From positions 15,799,643 to 15,863,642 of the forward strand of contig CM025851.1 of assembly GCA_003952965.2 (NCBI GenBank): a DNA stretch of 64,000 nucleotides, read 5' to 3'. This document shows positions 1-10,419 of the stretch, in pieces. This DNA is from Morella rubra (lineage: Eukaryota; Streptophyta; Magnoliopsida; Fagales; Myricaceae). How positions within the stretch are numbered: the stretch's first letter is position 1; each line of letters opens with the position of its first letter. A model generated the notes under the pieces. That model had not been told where the DNA came from. It did no database searches and saw only the letters and a program-made list of their open reading frames with translations. The translations under genes were made by a program, and so were the position numbers.

Positions 1-1120
1 TGCCCTACCAGCCACACACCATTTTTTATGTGCCTGCACATATCTCAAAATGCAATGAAAAATTTGGGGTCATTACTTGCCAACAAGGACTTCAAAAGAG
101 ATTGGAACGATCTTCTGTTTGACCCCGAGATAGATGACTTCGAACAGAGTTGGAGTAAAATGATTGACAAGCATGAACTCCAAGGCAATGTATGGTTGCA
201 AAGGATATATGAAAAGCGAGAGAAATGGGCACCAAAGTATGTACGCAATGTTTTCTGTGCTGGGAAGAAGACGACCCAGATAAGTGAGAATTTCAATTCG
301 ATATTGCGTGGGTTCTTACGCACGGATATGAATATGGATCGATTCCTACAAAATTTCCAGAGAGCAGTAAATGAGTTGCGATACAACGAGTTAGTTGCAG
401 ATTTTCAGATGCTCAAACAGTGCCCTTAAAGAATTTGGGGACCTGCTCTCTGATCATGCGGCAGAGGTCTACACTCCCACTATGTTGCTTGCTTTTATGG
501 AGCAAGCACGGGTAGCTGGCTATGTTAAGTTTGACTGTCGAGGGAAAGTATTGGGACCGAAGAGGTTGATGTTCACGTATGCAGCCGGGACCGGTCACAT
601 AATTGTTCAACAGCAAAGCGCTATGTGAAAATGGAGAATGGAGTTCACCAATGTAGCTGCAAACGGTTCAACTTTGTTGGTGTCGTATGCAGTCACATTA
701 TATGGTTGTTGAAACAAAAGGGACTATTCACTATTCCTGATGCGTATATACTCCCCAGGTGGAGAAGAGATGCTAGGAAGTTAGTTGCGTCGGCTAGCAG
801 GTCACATACTACGACCGAGCCGACCCTCCTAAGGGTGGTAAACCGCCGGAGATACGTAAACCAATTTGCATCAATGTTCATCAATATGGGCTAAACTAAA
901 TCTTGGCCAATCTTTGATCGTCACTATCAAGAACTAGAACAGGAGCTTGCTCAGTTGTCAGATGATGAAGATCCTACTGCCCCTATTAGTGCGGTTCTGG
1001 AGTGGGTGTTGATATAGATATTGTTGCAAAAGGTTTCAAGTCTCGGCCTCCGAAGCATCAAGGGAATAAGCGACTAAAGAGCGCACTTGAACTAAGGAGT
1101 ACCTGTGGTCGTGGTCGTGC
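1..1120 (+). pseudogene. FAR1/FRS-like (MULE-type transposase) gene, broken, 5' end outside window
   Basis: Three consecutive plus-strand reading frames give one FAR1-RELATED SEQUENCE / MULE transposase C-terminal half. Residues from about 28-420 read as the end of the transposase core (NAMKNLGSLL, then WLQRIYEKREKWAPKY and a TTQISENFNS segment, as in FAR1 proteins). Positions 425-600 continue the helical region (ALKEFGDLLSDHAAEVYTPT). Positions 625-890 hold a SWIM zinc finger with CSCKRFNFVGVVCSH followed by LPRWRRDARK. From 1030 a basic tail (GFKSRPPKHQGNKRLKSALE) matches the usual FAR1 ending. Frame changes near 420 and near 610 and a stop near 892 mean it is not a working gene. FAR1 proteins are transposase-derived transcription factors of light signalling; whether this was such a host gene or a Mutator-like element cannot be told from a half copy. 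Confidence 0.8.
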
Positions 1121-2605
1121 CCGTGCCTGTGGGGGTGCATGTGCTTTGTCACAACCAATTGCTCGTCGTTTGCCACTACTTGACGAATTGGAGTTAGAGG
1201 TATGTCTACACTTACAATGCAAATTAGTCATTACATATATAATTTATTTTTCAGTTTATTATTTGAATCAAAATTACCATAACAATTACGTTGGTGTATT
1301 CCTTTTTCGTAGGACGAGGATGAGGGTGAGGATGAGGATGAGGGCTAGGACGAATCGGTAACGGGACGATTTAGGAGCCTCGATGAGTTGTAGAAAAAGT
1401 GGGATAATGTAGCTTTGTTTTTTATATTGTTGTTTGTGCATATGTTTAGGTGCCTCGGCCACTACTGATAAGTTATTTATTGATGCTCATGGTGGTGTTG
1501 TTTCTGATATTTATTGATGCTCATGGTGTTATTGATACTTGGTGGTGGTGGTTTGCTGTTATACTCATTCTCATAAAACCCTGTGCTTGGAGATGTTGGG
1601 TGATGTGGTTTGGATTCCATTGAAAAAAGCGCTGCATTGGTGGCTGAAACTTCATGGTATTCAAATAAAACCTGTTTGGAGATGTTGGGTGATGTGGTTT
1701 TTCCAGAAAAACTGGCATGAAACTTCAAAGTGTCAAGGAAGATACTTTGCATTCAGGTCAATATATATTGGTTCAATAATGAAGTGGGTTGGCGTGTATA
1801 GACATTAGATAAAGTTATACATTGTAATCTACTCTTTTAAGCTGCTAGTAGAGGTGAGGCTTGGTTATACCAACCGCATCACCATGGTCTTTGTTTTCTG
1901 GTAAGGCATCATGCTTCATAATTATTACTTACTTTTACATTAAAAAAAAAAAAGGGAAATTGAACAAACCAACTCCAAGTGACAGATTGTTCAGGAAATT
2001 GAACAAACCAACTCTGTGTGGGTCAATCGTCTCTTCTGGTTTTCAGATTGTATTTTCGTAAGAATGTAGGTTGGTTTTGTGCCTCTGTTGTGGATAAATC
2101 TATGTCCAAGTTGTTCTTGCACATTCTTTGAGAAGGTATAAAATTAGAGAAAACATCGATCCCTGTTGCATAGATGTTGGAAAATGCAGTCGCGCCAGCT
2201 TTCCAAAGTCTTTTATTTTTGTCTCTCCTCCACGGTTTCCTTCATATTTTGCACACATCCACGCACACGCATCTTCTTAGAAACCACATTAAATGATATT
2301 GCATTGTGGTCGGGAAAATGGCATAGCCATTCCTGGTCGCCTTTCCAGCAATGACAATTTTTTAAGTACACGACATAGAAAGTTCATTTCGGCAGAGCCG
2401 TAGGAACCAGAGCCAGATTGGGTCTCAATTAAGTTGACTGGACGAAGGTACAATACTTGGGCTATTCCTGACCATATAGAAAGTTCACTAGAAAGTTCAT
2501 CCCAAGAGAAATCTCAACATCCTAAAAGTACGACCACATAGAAAGTTCACTAGACCTAAAAGTATCACAACCATAACATTGGGACCACTACCTATTATCC
2601 ATCAT
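1121..2605. other. Intergenic, short direct repeats only
   Basis: No convincing gene. Two short duplications are visible. One is TTTATTGATGCTCATGGTG near 1475 and again near 1513. The other is TGGAGATGTTGGGTGATGTG near 1588 and again near 1677. A GAGGATGAGG-type microsatellite lies at about 1312-1350. Around 1950-2010 the phrase AAATTGAACAAACCAACTC occurs twice. The rest looks like decayed spacer. Confidence 0.5.
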
Positions 2606-3127
2606 TTACTTCATCCCAAGAGAAATCCCTACAACCAAAACAAATATAAACAACACCCATGACTTTATCAGCTGCTCCCTAAGTCGGTGACCATTTTCCT
2701 TCAATCTCTTTATTTCTTCATCCTTGACTTTCAAGTTGTTATTGGACCCTTGAAGCTTTTCCTCAAGCAATTTCTCCCGTTCTTTAAAGCTATCAATCTC
2801 AACATCCTTTGCCTGTGATTTTGCAATCTCAGCCTCTAACTTCTCTTCCAAACGCTGCATTTTCACAATCAATAAAACTAAAGCATCATCATTTGCTTCA
2901 AATGCAGCCGGGTAATCAAGCCAATCAAAAAAACCACATCCAGGATTTTCACGTCCAGTGTAGTTGGGGCAACCAAAAAATCGTCTACCAAAATTCTCTG
3001 GAGTGAAGGACCTCCTCACACTGGTGGAGATGCCACACTTGCATCTCGGGGGTTCCGACACCTCCCTAGGAGCCCATCGCTGACTGGCACTACTCCGTGC
3101 AGTTGATATGGATGATGACGATGCCAT
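2606..3127 (-). CDS. GRF-type zinc-finger protein with coiled coil and C-terminal membrane helix
   Basis: A single-exon 173-aa protein with a proper ATG. Residues 1-22 are Ser/Ala-rich. Residues about 28-68 form a GRF zinc finger (CKCG ... FGRRFFGCPNY ... GCGFFDWLD), a nucleic-acid-binding fold named after its Gly-Arg-Phe motif. Residues about 85-150 are a charged coiled coil (QRLEEKLEAEIAKSQAKDVE, then repeated EKLL/KDEEIKRLKE). The end (SWVLFIFVLVVGISLG) is a hydrophobic helix that could anchor it in a membrane. Many plant genomes carry families of such small GRF proteins, some spread with Mutator-type or other repeats, so it may be a repeat-borne paralogue. No partner or pathway is apparent from its neighbours. 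The frame is intact, which favours a real gene, but expression is unknown. Confidence 0.75.
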   Translation of the reverse strand: MASSSSISTARSSASQRWAPREVSEPPRCKCGISTSVRRSFTPENFGRRFFGCPNYTGRENPGCGFFDWLDYPAAFEANDDALVLLIVKMQRLEEKLEAEIAKSQAKDVEIDSFKEREKLLEEKLQGSNNNLKVKDEEIKRLKENGHRLREQLIKSWVLFIFVLVVGISLGMK

Positions 3128-4690
3128 TCACCTTAAAGTGTTAGTGACATTCCAAAATTGGTGATTTGTTCCATTAATAAATATGAAAATTAATGCAAGG
3201 AACATGCTGGTAATTTAGAGAATTTCCAATATTTGGTCCCACACTGCACACCTTTTCAAGAATATAGTTTTGGACCTCTGTAAAGGCCAAGTTTCGACTA
3301 CTTGTACGGTTTTTTCTGATCAGAATTAAAAAAGTATAAAAACACAAGCCAAACCAAGGCCTAGGCATCAAATGGCTAGTAGTTTTGGAAAATACTTTGA
3401 TACACGATTAAAGTTCGAAAAGGTAGCCCACTAGAAAACCTACAAGAATTACCTTAGCCCTTAATTTCCTAATCTAAGATTCTTGAGCTGCTTGCTTTTT
3501 TAAAAGCTCTTCACCTGAGATGGCATATAAATATCTTCAAAAAGAATCACTTATACAAGATAGAAGTTGAGAACAGATAGAAAATATGGTATTTGAAAAT
3601 TTAAGGACACAACTAGCCAAGTGTGACGCCCAAATATTTGCACTAACATCACCATTACTTAGGAGAAACAGAGCAAATATAATTGTTGCTCACACGTTAA
3701 TTTCATCCGAATATAAAACTATAACAATAATATTCAAGAAACGAGCCTAATAATCAGCTCCAACTAGCTTTGAAAATTAAACAAGTGTGAGGAAGGATCT
3801 CAACTAAAAGCTACATAATCATACAAATGAGTTATCCATAAAGGTTCATTTCGTGATCATTAGGTGTGCATGTGTGTCAACTGCCTCACAACAAAAAATT
3901 GTTACATTCAATTTGCATGAAATCCACATATCAAAAAAGAAAAAAAAAAACTCTATACTTCCTAATTGCCAAAAAAAGAACATTCGTTTTTCGGTTTTTT
4001 TTTTTTAAGGAAATAAAAGAAACCCAAAATACCCATTAATCCACAAACAGAACACAGGGCATGTAGAGATAATCCAGTTAACGCATGGGCTTTTAAATCA
4101 CTGCCTTCACAAAGAACATGTCCACCAATGAGGAACAAAGATGCGAAGAGAATAAAAAGCTAAACATACGCATTTTTTTTTTTTTTTTGCCATACAAAGA
4201 TGGGAGCCATAAGCTTTAGATGCCACATTTCTCTTTCTTTTTCATTCATTCAAACGTTGACAACAAGAAGCATAAACATTTACTTTTACCAGGAGAAGTG
4301 GACAACGAAGGCTGTGGAAAATGACTGAAGAATGCGACAATCGAAGGCTGAAGTGGGGAAGGCCACGCAAGCGGCGTCGTTCTGGGCCTCACATTTGCTC
4401 TCACTCTCTGGGTTCTTCACGCAGCAAATTTTGGGGAGGAAATCTGAGGCTCTGCTAGGGCGTGAAATTTTGGGGAGTTAGCCAGAACCGGGTGTGAGTG
4501 GGGAGGTGAAATTTTGGGGAGTCAGCCAGAATAAGGTGTGAGTGATGCGGTCGGAACGTGGTGTCAGAGCTGCCCCAGAAATTGCTCATTAAAGCACTAG
4601 CGCGATCTGCACGGCCCAAAATGTGAGAACCGATCCTGATCGTGCAATCGCACCACTCACACCTTCTACACTCACATAATAACCGGAGCC
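3128..4690. other. Spacer upstream of the GRF gene
   Basis: No gene recognised. AT-rich with several A or T runs (3935-3955, 4000-4010, 4170-4190). The right part (about 4290-4690) is more GC-rich and may hold the promoter of the leftward GRF gene or sequence inserted at the edge of the duplicated block. A 39-bp direct repeat lies at 4462-4500 and 4506-4544. Confidence 0.4.
4462..4544. repeat. 39-bp direct repeat, two copies
   Basis: GTGAAATTTTGGGGAGTTAG begins the first copy (4462-4500). The second (4506-4544) differs by a few bases and both end in GGTGTGAGTG. It lies just left of the edge of duplicated block A. Confidence 0.7.
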
Positions 4691-4929
4691 GTTGGGAGAG
4701 TATGATGTGTACGTGGTGGGGAAGACCAAATTATGAAGCTGGATTTATAGTACTGGAAGTTGAAGTGAGAACTTGATGTAGCGCTTGACTTCGAATCTGA
4801 ACATGATGGGTTTCTAGACGGCGTGTAGAAGACGAGTACGTGAGAGGACTTTTCCGGGTCAATAACGACGACTGGGGCTAATCCGCTCGGATATCGACGG
4901 GGCAATTGGTCAGAAATTTCAAAGGTCAA
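4691..4929 (-). promoter_or_regulatory. Orphan chitinase promoter and 5' leader (coding part absent)
   Basis: This stretch matches the region just upstream of chitinase 2 (43592-43840), including the TATA box (TATAAATC on the minus strand at 4749-4742; partner at 43650-43643) and the leader down to one base before the start codon. In block A the sequence left of 4691 is unrelated, so the ATG and the whole coding region are missing. The promoter points left, toward the GRF gene about 1.5 kb away. The first ATG after the junction (about 4678 on the minus strand) is followed at once by TGA. Confidence 0.8.
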
Positions 4930-4998
4930 TTCGGTGCTTCCCCCACGCGTAGTGGGAGCTATTCAGAGAGATAGATACCTTATCATTACGCTAGTACG

Positions 4999-5436
4999 AG
5001 GATAAAGTTCGTAAAATTCAGAAAGAAAATACCTATGCGGCCAAGATTTCCAAAGATTTTATTGCGTACCTATCGAAGTCCTTGATCATCTCTGCTGTGG
5101 AAAAAGCAACTTTAACGAACCCACTGCCAACTGATATGATAGTGTTATTTAGCCAGGCCCCGCTAGAATATGACTTTGGGCAACCGAGGCCTCTCTAAAA
5201 GTCTAAAGTTTGACCTTAGGATAAAGTTCGTAAAATTCAGAAAGAAAACACCTTTGCGGCCAAGATTTCCAAAGATTTTATTGGGTACCTATCAAAGTCC
5301 TTGATCATCTCTGCTGTGGAAAAAGCAACTTTAATGAACCCAATGCCAACTGATATGATAGTGTTATTTAGCCAGGCCCCGCTAGAATATGACTTTGGGC
5401 AACTCAGGCCTCTCTAAAAGTCTAAAGTTTGACCTT
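4999..5436. repeat. Tandem duplication, 2 x 219 bp
   Basis: AGGATAAAGTTCGTAAAATT starts both units (4999-5217 and 5218-5436) and TTTGACCTT ends both. Only a handful of differences are visible. Block B has a single, shorter version (about 43880-44070), so the duplication followed the block duplication or was lost from B. Confidence 0.9.
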
Positions 5437-6979
5437 CTCGCCTCTCAATAAATAAAAATTGAAATAAATATATTTTACAACCTTCCATTGCAAGGGTTAA
5501 TTGACACTTTATACTCTTAATTATTATTTTTAATATTATACCTGTTAACTATTAATTGTACATATGTTGCACTCTATTAAATTGAAAGTCAATTTTAACC
5601 AAAATTAAATTTTTTGCATCTAAAATTACGAGTTTATATCCTAAACTTGTACTGTCAAAATAAAATTCTAACGATAAAATTATCATTTATCACACCAAAA
5701 AAATATTTTCCTTTTAAATTGACAAAGCAACTTTAACAACCCACTGCCATATGATTGTGTTATTAGAATTTAGAAGATGACTTTGGGAAACCGGGGTTTA
5801 TCTCTTAAAGTCTACCGTTTCAACTTTTAGTCTCCCATAAATTAAAATTAAAATTAAAATAAATACACTTTACACTCCATAATTATAAAGATAGAGAACA
5901 CTTTGTACTCCTAATTATTAGAGAAAAATACATTTTTCACTCATAAACTACCGATACATTACACCCTAAATTACCAGTTTTTATACATTGCACCCTCCAA
6001 ATATCAATGTAGACACTTTCCACCCTAAATTACTCACTTTGACATATTGCACCCTTCAACTACCAATGTTATACACTTTGTACCCTCATTCCAACAATAA
6101 TACCCTTGAAATTTAATTAATTGACAATAATATCTTCAATATATTCAAAGTGGGTCAAGAATATTATCTCATTTTAGTCTAAAATTTTGATAGAGGATGC
6201 GATGTCTCAAACATAGCAGTCTAGGATGTAAAGTGTAAAACCTACGGTAGTTCGTAGGTGAAAATGTATTTTCTCCTTATTATTTTTATCACATTACATC
6301 CTGCCAACTATTTATTTCATATTTGCATTATCGGAAATCCTAATTTTTTGTTATCAAAAAATTATGATTTTATCATCCAAATTGGTCACTTTCAAAATAA
6401 ATTATAGAGATAAAATTTTCATTTTTGTGTCAAAATATTATTTTCCGTTTAAATTGATAAAAAAAAAATTTGAAAAAGTGTCTGAAATCAATGGTTAGTG
6501 AATAAAATGTAACAAAAATAATAGTCGGAAGTATATAGTGTATATCTATCCCATAAAAATTTGATGCTTAGAATCTACCTTTAGAAAAACTGTTAAAAAT
6601 AGTAATGTCTACCTAATGAGATATTGTTAAGTAACAAGAACAATTAATAGTCTTCTAAAAAAGAGAGGAAGATCCATTAATTTTGATTATGGAGATTTAT
6701 GAGGCTAACTGGACCTCTTCATTCAATAGTATGTTATTACAGAAATTATTGTATCAAAAAGGGAAAATATTTTTAACTATTAATCGTTCTAATTAATGAC
6801 ATGCTCTACCAATTACATGTCATCTCACTATTTCTCCCTCTCCTATAAGTTGTGCAAGTAAAAATTTAAAAGCTTCAGTACATTAATCTCTTCTATGCTC
6901 TTTTGACCTTATTATAATTATCTATTTAAGTATCTGCTCTCTCTTTCTTTCTTTTACAGCTAGTTGCTTTGGCATAATT
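5437..6979. other. AT-rich spacer shared with block B
   Basis: No gene. Imperfect repeats of phrases such as ACACTTTGTACCCT and TTGCACCCT followed by AAACTACCAAT occur at about 5500-6080, and an AATTAAAATAAATA-like phrase recurs. Such text is common in decayed plant non-coding repeats. The same order is seen at 44080-45566. Confidence 0.6.
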
Positions 6980-7784
6980 TTGCAATTCCTTAAACAACAA
7001 AATCTTTTTAGTTGGCCATTCTCTGTTTTTCCATCATTTGATATTGAAATCCTTGATTATAGTCCTACAAGCTTAATGTTTTGGGTCTACTTTTTGAGTG
7101 CATTATTTATGGCATATAATTTAACGAAACCTAAAGATCTAAAATTAGTATATTGTACTAGTCATGATGGATATTCCATTAAAAACAAAAACAAAGAAAA
7201 ACGCCTCGTTTTGTATCATGGTAAGCTCGTCACCACCAACTTGTTGAACAGCTTGTTGTATGTGCAAGACCCATACAAGCATGAACGTACGTCGTTTATT
7301 GACCGCTTATGTATGCAGAGTAATCATGTCCAGCGATTGCCGTAAGCACAGATTGAGGGCAAAAGTCCGTTAATTTGACCAAGAAATGTGCAGTTTTCCA
7401 CGAGCCAATTGACGTCCACGAAAAGAGCAACAGAAAAACAAGAAAGTCAGCAAAGAATATATATATATATAAAGAGAAAACAATGATCTGTTTCTAGTGA
7501 TCTAGAAGATTGAAGTTAGCTCCGAAAATATTCTCAAACATGAGGGCTGTCGGCCTAGTGTTAATGTCATATAATTTATACGTGTTTGCTCTTCTACGTA
7601 CTACTGAATCAAACCTTTAAGAATTTCATTAAATAGTATGTTATTGCAGAAAATAATTGTTGTCAAAAAGGGAAATTATTTTTAACTTTTTTATATCTAA
7701 ATAACCGAAATTAATATTTAATCGTTCTAATTAATGACATACTCTACCAATTACATGTCATCTCACTATTTCTCCCTCTCCTAT
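6726..7784. repeat. Local duplication inside block A, later split by the CACTA element
   Basis: The unit 6726-7631 restarts at 7632: AATAGTATGTTATTACAG at 6727 and AATAGTATGTTATTGCAG at 7633. The second unit runs to 7784, is interrupted by the CACTA element, and resumes at 16922 with TTTATACGTGTTTGCTCTT, which also occurs near 7577. Block B carries the unit once (about 45313-46220). About 720 bp of the second unit are missing at the element's right side. The second unit also has an extra stretch of about 30 bp near 7690. Confidence 0.8.
7346..7631. other. Non-coding spacer with TA microsatellite
   Basis: Shared with block B (45933-46220). A TA run lies at about 7458-7470. No gene is recognised. 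Confidence 0.5.
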
Positions 7785-7939
7785 CACTACAAGAAAAAAG
7801 ACTTTGGGTGACAAAAAAATTTGTCACCCAAAGTGCTAATTTCGTCAGCTAATGTTTTGGGTGACAAAACGAGTTGTCACCGGTTTGTCACCTAAAGCCC
7901 GTCAGCCAAAGTTTTGGGTGACGATTTTAGCATTCCGTC

Positions 7940-8450
7940 GCTCGAAATCGTTTGGTAGCGATGAAATTGAAAATCGTCATGCCCAGTGCAATCCATCCTT
8001 TCGTATGAGCTGTGCGAACGTACTCTCCATACATTCGGACAGCTCATGCGAACAATTCATCGAAGGTGACGAAATGAATTTCATCATGTACAATCCGTGT
8101 GCACGAATATACAACATCGTCCGAAAGGTAATACATTACGTCCGGACGCTTGCATAAAGACGTCTGCACCGTTGTTTCATTTATGACGAAATACTTATTT
8201 GTCATCATCAAAATCCGTTCGAACTATGACATATAAAGTTCGGACGCTTGTTCATTTGAACACGTTCGAACGTATTGTTGTATCGTACGCACGTTTGCTT
8301 AATAAAAGATAGTGTGCACGAGAGAATAACCATGCGGATGGACAAATTTAACGCGATGTGTGCAGACGGATAGTTATGCGTGCACACGTTATCAATGCCA
8401 AAGACCGTTCGGACGACCTTTGATACGTTCGAACGGTTTTCTACGTATTT
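7940..8450. repeat. Subterminal repeat array of the CACTA element (left)
   Basis: Many copies of a GTTCGRAC/CGTCCGGACG-like motif in both orientations, for example near 8032, 8143, 8213, 8237, 8260, 8408 and 8425. In En/Spm, arrays of short subterminal motifs bind TNPA and are needed for excision; that role is inferred here from position and density. Confidence 0.7.
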
Positions 8451-8614
8451 GAATTAATTTAATTAAAATTTTAAAAATAATTTACAAATAATATAAATAG
8501 AAAGATATTCAATGCTCATAATATAATAAAATATCTACAAATATGCAATCGTTATTAAAAGTAAATAAAATACATAATCGATAAGTACTGACAAAGTAGT
8601 AAAAATATATAAAT

Positions 8615-10312
8615 CTACCTAAATTTTTGTTTGGATGTTAAACGAGATTGCAACTGTCTGATCTGCTCACGCATCTGCTCCGCCATTAGTTGCATCCTCC
8701 ATTCTTGTTGTTCCACTAAGCTCCTTTGCTGCTCCTCTATCATCTTCTGGTGCTCTTTGTCTTTTTTCCGTTGCTGCTCTACCATCATCTGCATCAGCTC
8801 TTCATCTTTCTTCCGTTGCTGCTCCTCCATTATCTGCAGATGCTCTCACATCATCTGCTCCATATCTAACCGCTTGACAGAAGCGCTTCATATTCCAACT
8901 GTCTAGCCCTCATCTCCTCAATCTGTAATCTGGCCTCCTCCAACCTCCGGAACAAATCAACGGACGATGCTAATGAAGATGATCCAACAGACCATACTGA
9001 ACGGCCTAAACCTCAGCGAAGATCTCCACTTCGGTGTATGACTTTCCCTCTTACTCGTGCTGCAACTGTAACGCCTCCATTTTTTCCTACAAAATTAGAA
9101 AAGAAGATAAAAAAAACTAGCACATATGAAATATAAATGCACACGAATGCATCATTAAATCTAACGTTACAACTTACAAAATTTTTCCGTGCATCTTCTG
9201 ATGTCCACATGCCATCCTTATTAGTATGCGTCTTTTTATAAAGCAACGCAGGACTAATCTCATCAGATTCTGGATTTTTTAGTACACCAAAAGAAATATA
9301 AAACGTGCATATTAAAATACCTAAGTCATTTATTTAAATAATAAATAATAAAAATTTAAATTTAAATTTATTACTTACTAACAACGCTCTCGCGCGTTGG
9401 AAAGACCTCGCTCCCAATGTGTGTACAATCTTCAGCTTAGCTCTATTCTCCTTGTTGATTGCACTCCTCCTCTGCATTGTACATTTACAGTTGTTACCAC
9501 AATTAATAATAAAATAAAATAAACGTTCAGGACGGAATAAAAATGTTTAACCTGAAATTTCTCGCTCGCGAATAAATCACAAACACAGTCCATTCTTCCT
9601 TGTTCATATCGGGATACGGGTGCTCTAACGCCTCTTCTTTGGAATTGAACACCGAGTAATGCTGGAACATTCTATTTCTGTGCGTCCTGTACGCTGTGTT
9701 CATCGTAGACGTCACAGTGATGCGATCCTCGGCTCGGTCGTAATCTAGTTGGAAGTCATCCTTAACATATATAACAGTTAGAAATGCAAAAAAGTTTCAA
9801 AATTAAAATTTAATAAATTATACTTACCAACACTCGGTTCATCCCGTCGGGGACCTCCTTCCACTTACTCGTCTCAAATGGGACATGTTGTCGAACGAGC
9901 GCACCAATATGACTCGAGAGCATTGAGGACACCTTGTCATCACTGCCCGTACGTCCATCAGGGATATGGACAGTCAGCTTTCCTCCTGTGCGAGCCTTGA
10001 GTAAGGCAATCCGCGCGTACTACTTCGAACGTGTCTGATTCTAAACGTCGCTACAAATGAAGAACAATAAATTTAAAATTCAGTTAAGCATAGAAATTTA
10101 AAAGTCATAATATTTAATTTTGATTGACAGGGTAAGATACTTACACGCACAACTACTTTGGGTGCCTACTGGACTGGCTGTGGTAGGGGACAGGTAATTC
10201 GTTCCTATCCCTAAGTGAAGGACCCGACACTGCTAGTCTACCGGGACTACTCTCAGCTCGAACTGATGAATTGCACCAAAGACGTTTCCTTCCCGCTGGC
10301 ATGACGTCGTCC
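8615..10312 (-). pseudogene. CACTA second gene, Transposase_24/TNPA-like, degraded
   Basis: Minus-strand pieces read in order: DDVMPAGRKRLW at about 10310; ALLKARTGGKLTVHIPDGRT with SSHIGALVRQHVPFETSKWK near 10010-9850; then ITVTSTMNTAYRTHRNRMFQ and EALEHPYPDMNKEEWTVFV (9720-9560); then LLYKKTHTNKDGMWTSEDAR near 9240; and finally a Gln-rich coiled coil with repeated EQQRKKD (8830-8615). This is the layout of the plant Transposase_24 family that accompanies TNP2 in CACTA elements and probably binds the subterminal repeats. Apparent introns and at least a few frame breaks lie between the pieces, so it is unlikely to make a full protein. Confidence 0.75.
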
Positions 10313-10419
10313 TGTGACCAAATAAATCAATATTAGAGAAAAAAAAAACACAATGACACATGTTACTCAAAATGAATATAAAATAGAAACGCAAAGTAAA
10401 TTGAAACGATAAAGTTACT

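Noticed and set aside
6980-7345. 121-residue open frame, nearly identical to the one at 45567-45932
   Set aside because: The frame begins with TTG, not ATG, matches no family I know, and the surrounding non-coding DNA is equally conserved because both lie in the duplicated blocks. Conservation is therefore no sign of coding.
7785-8600. Regular short motifs that could suggest a CRISPR-like or satellite array
   Set aside because: Spacing is irregular and both orientations occur; these are CACTA subterminal repeats in a plant genome.
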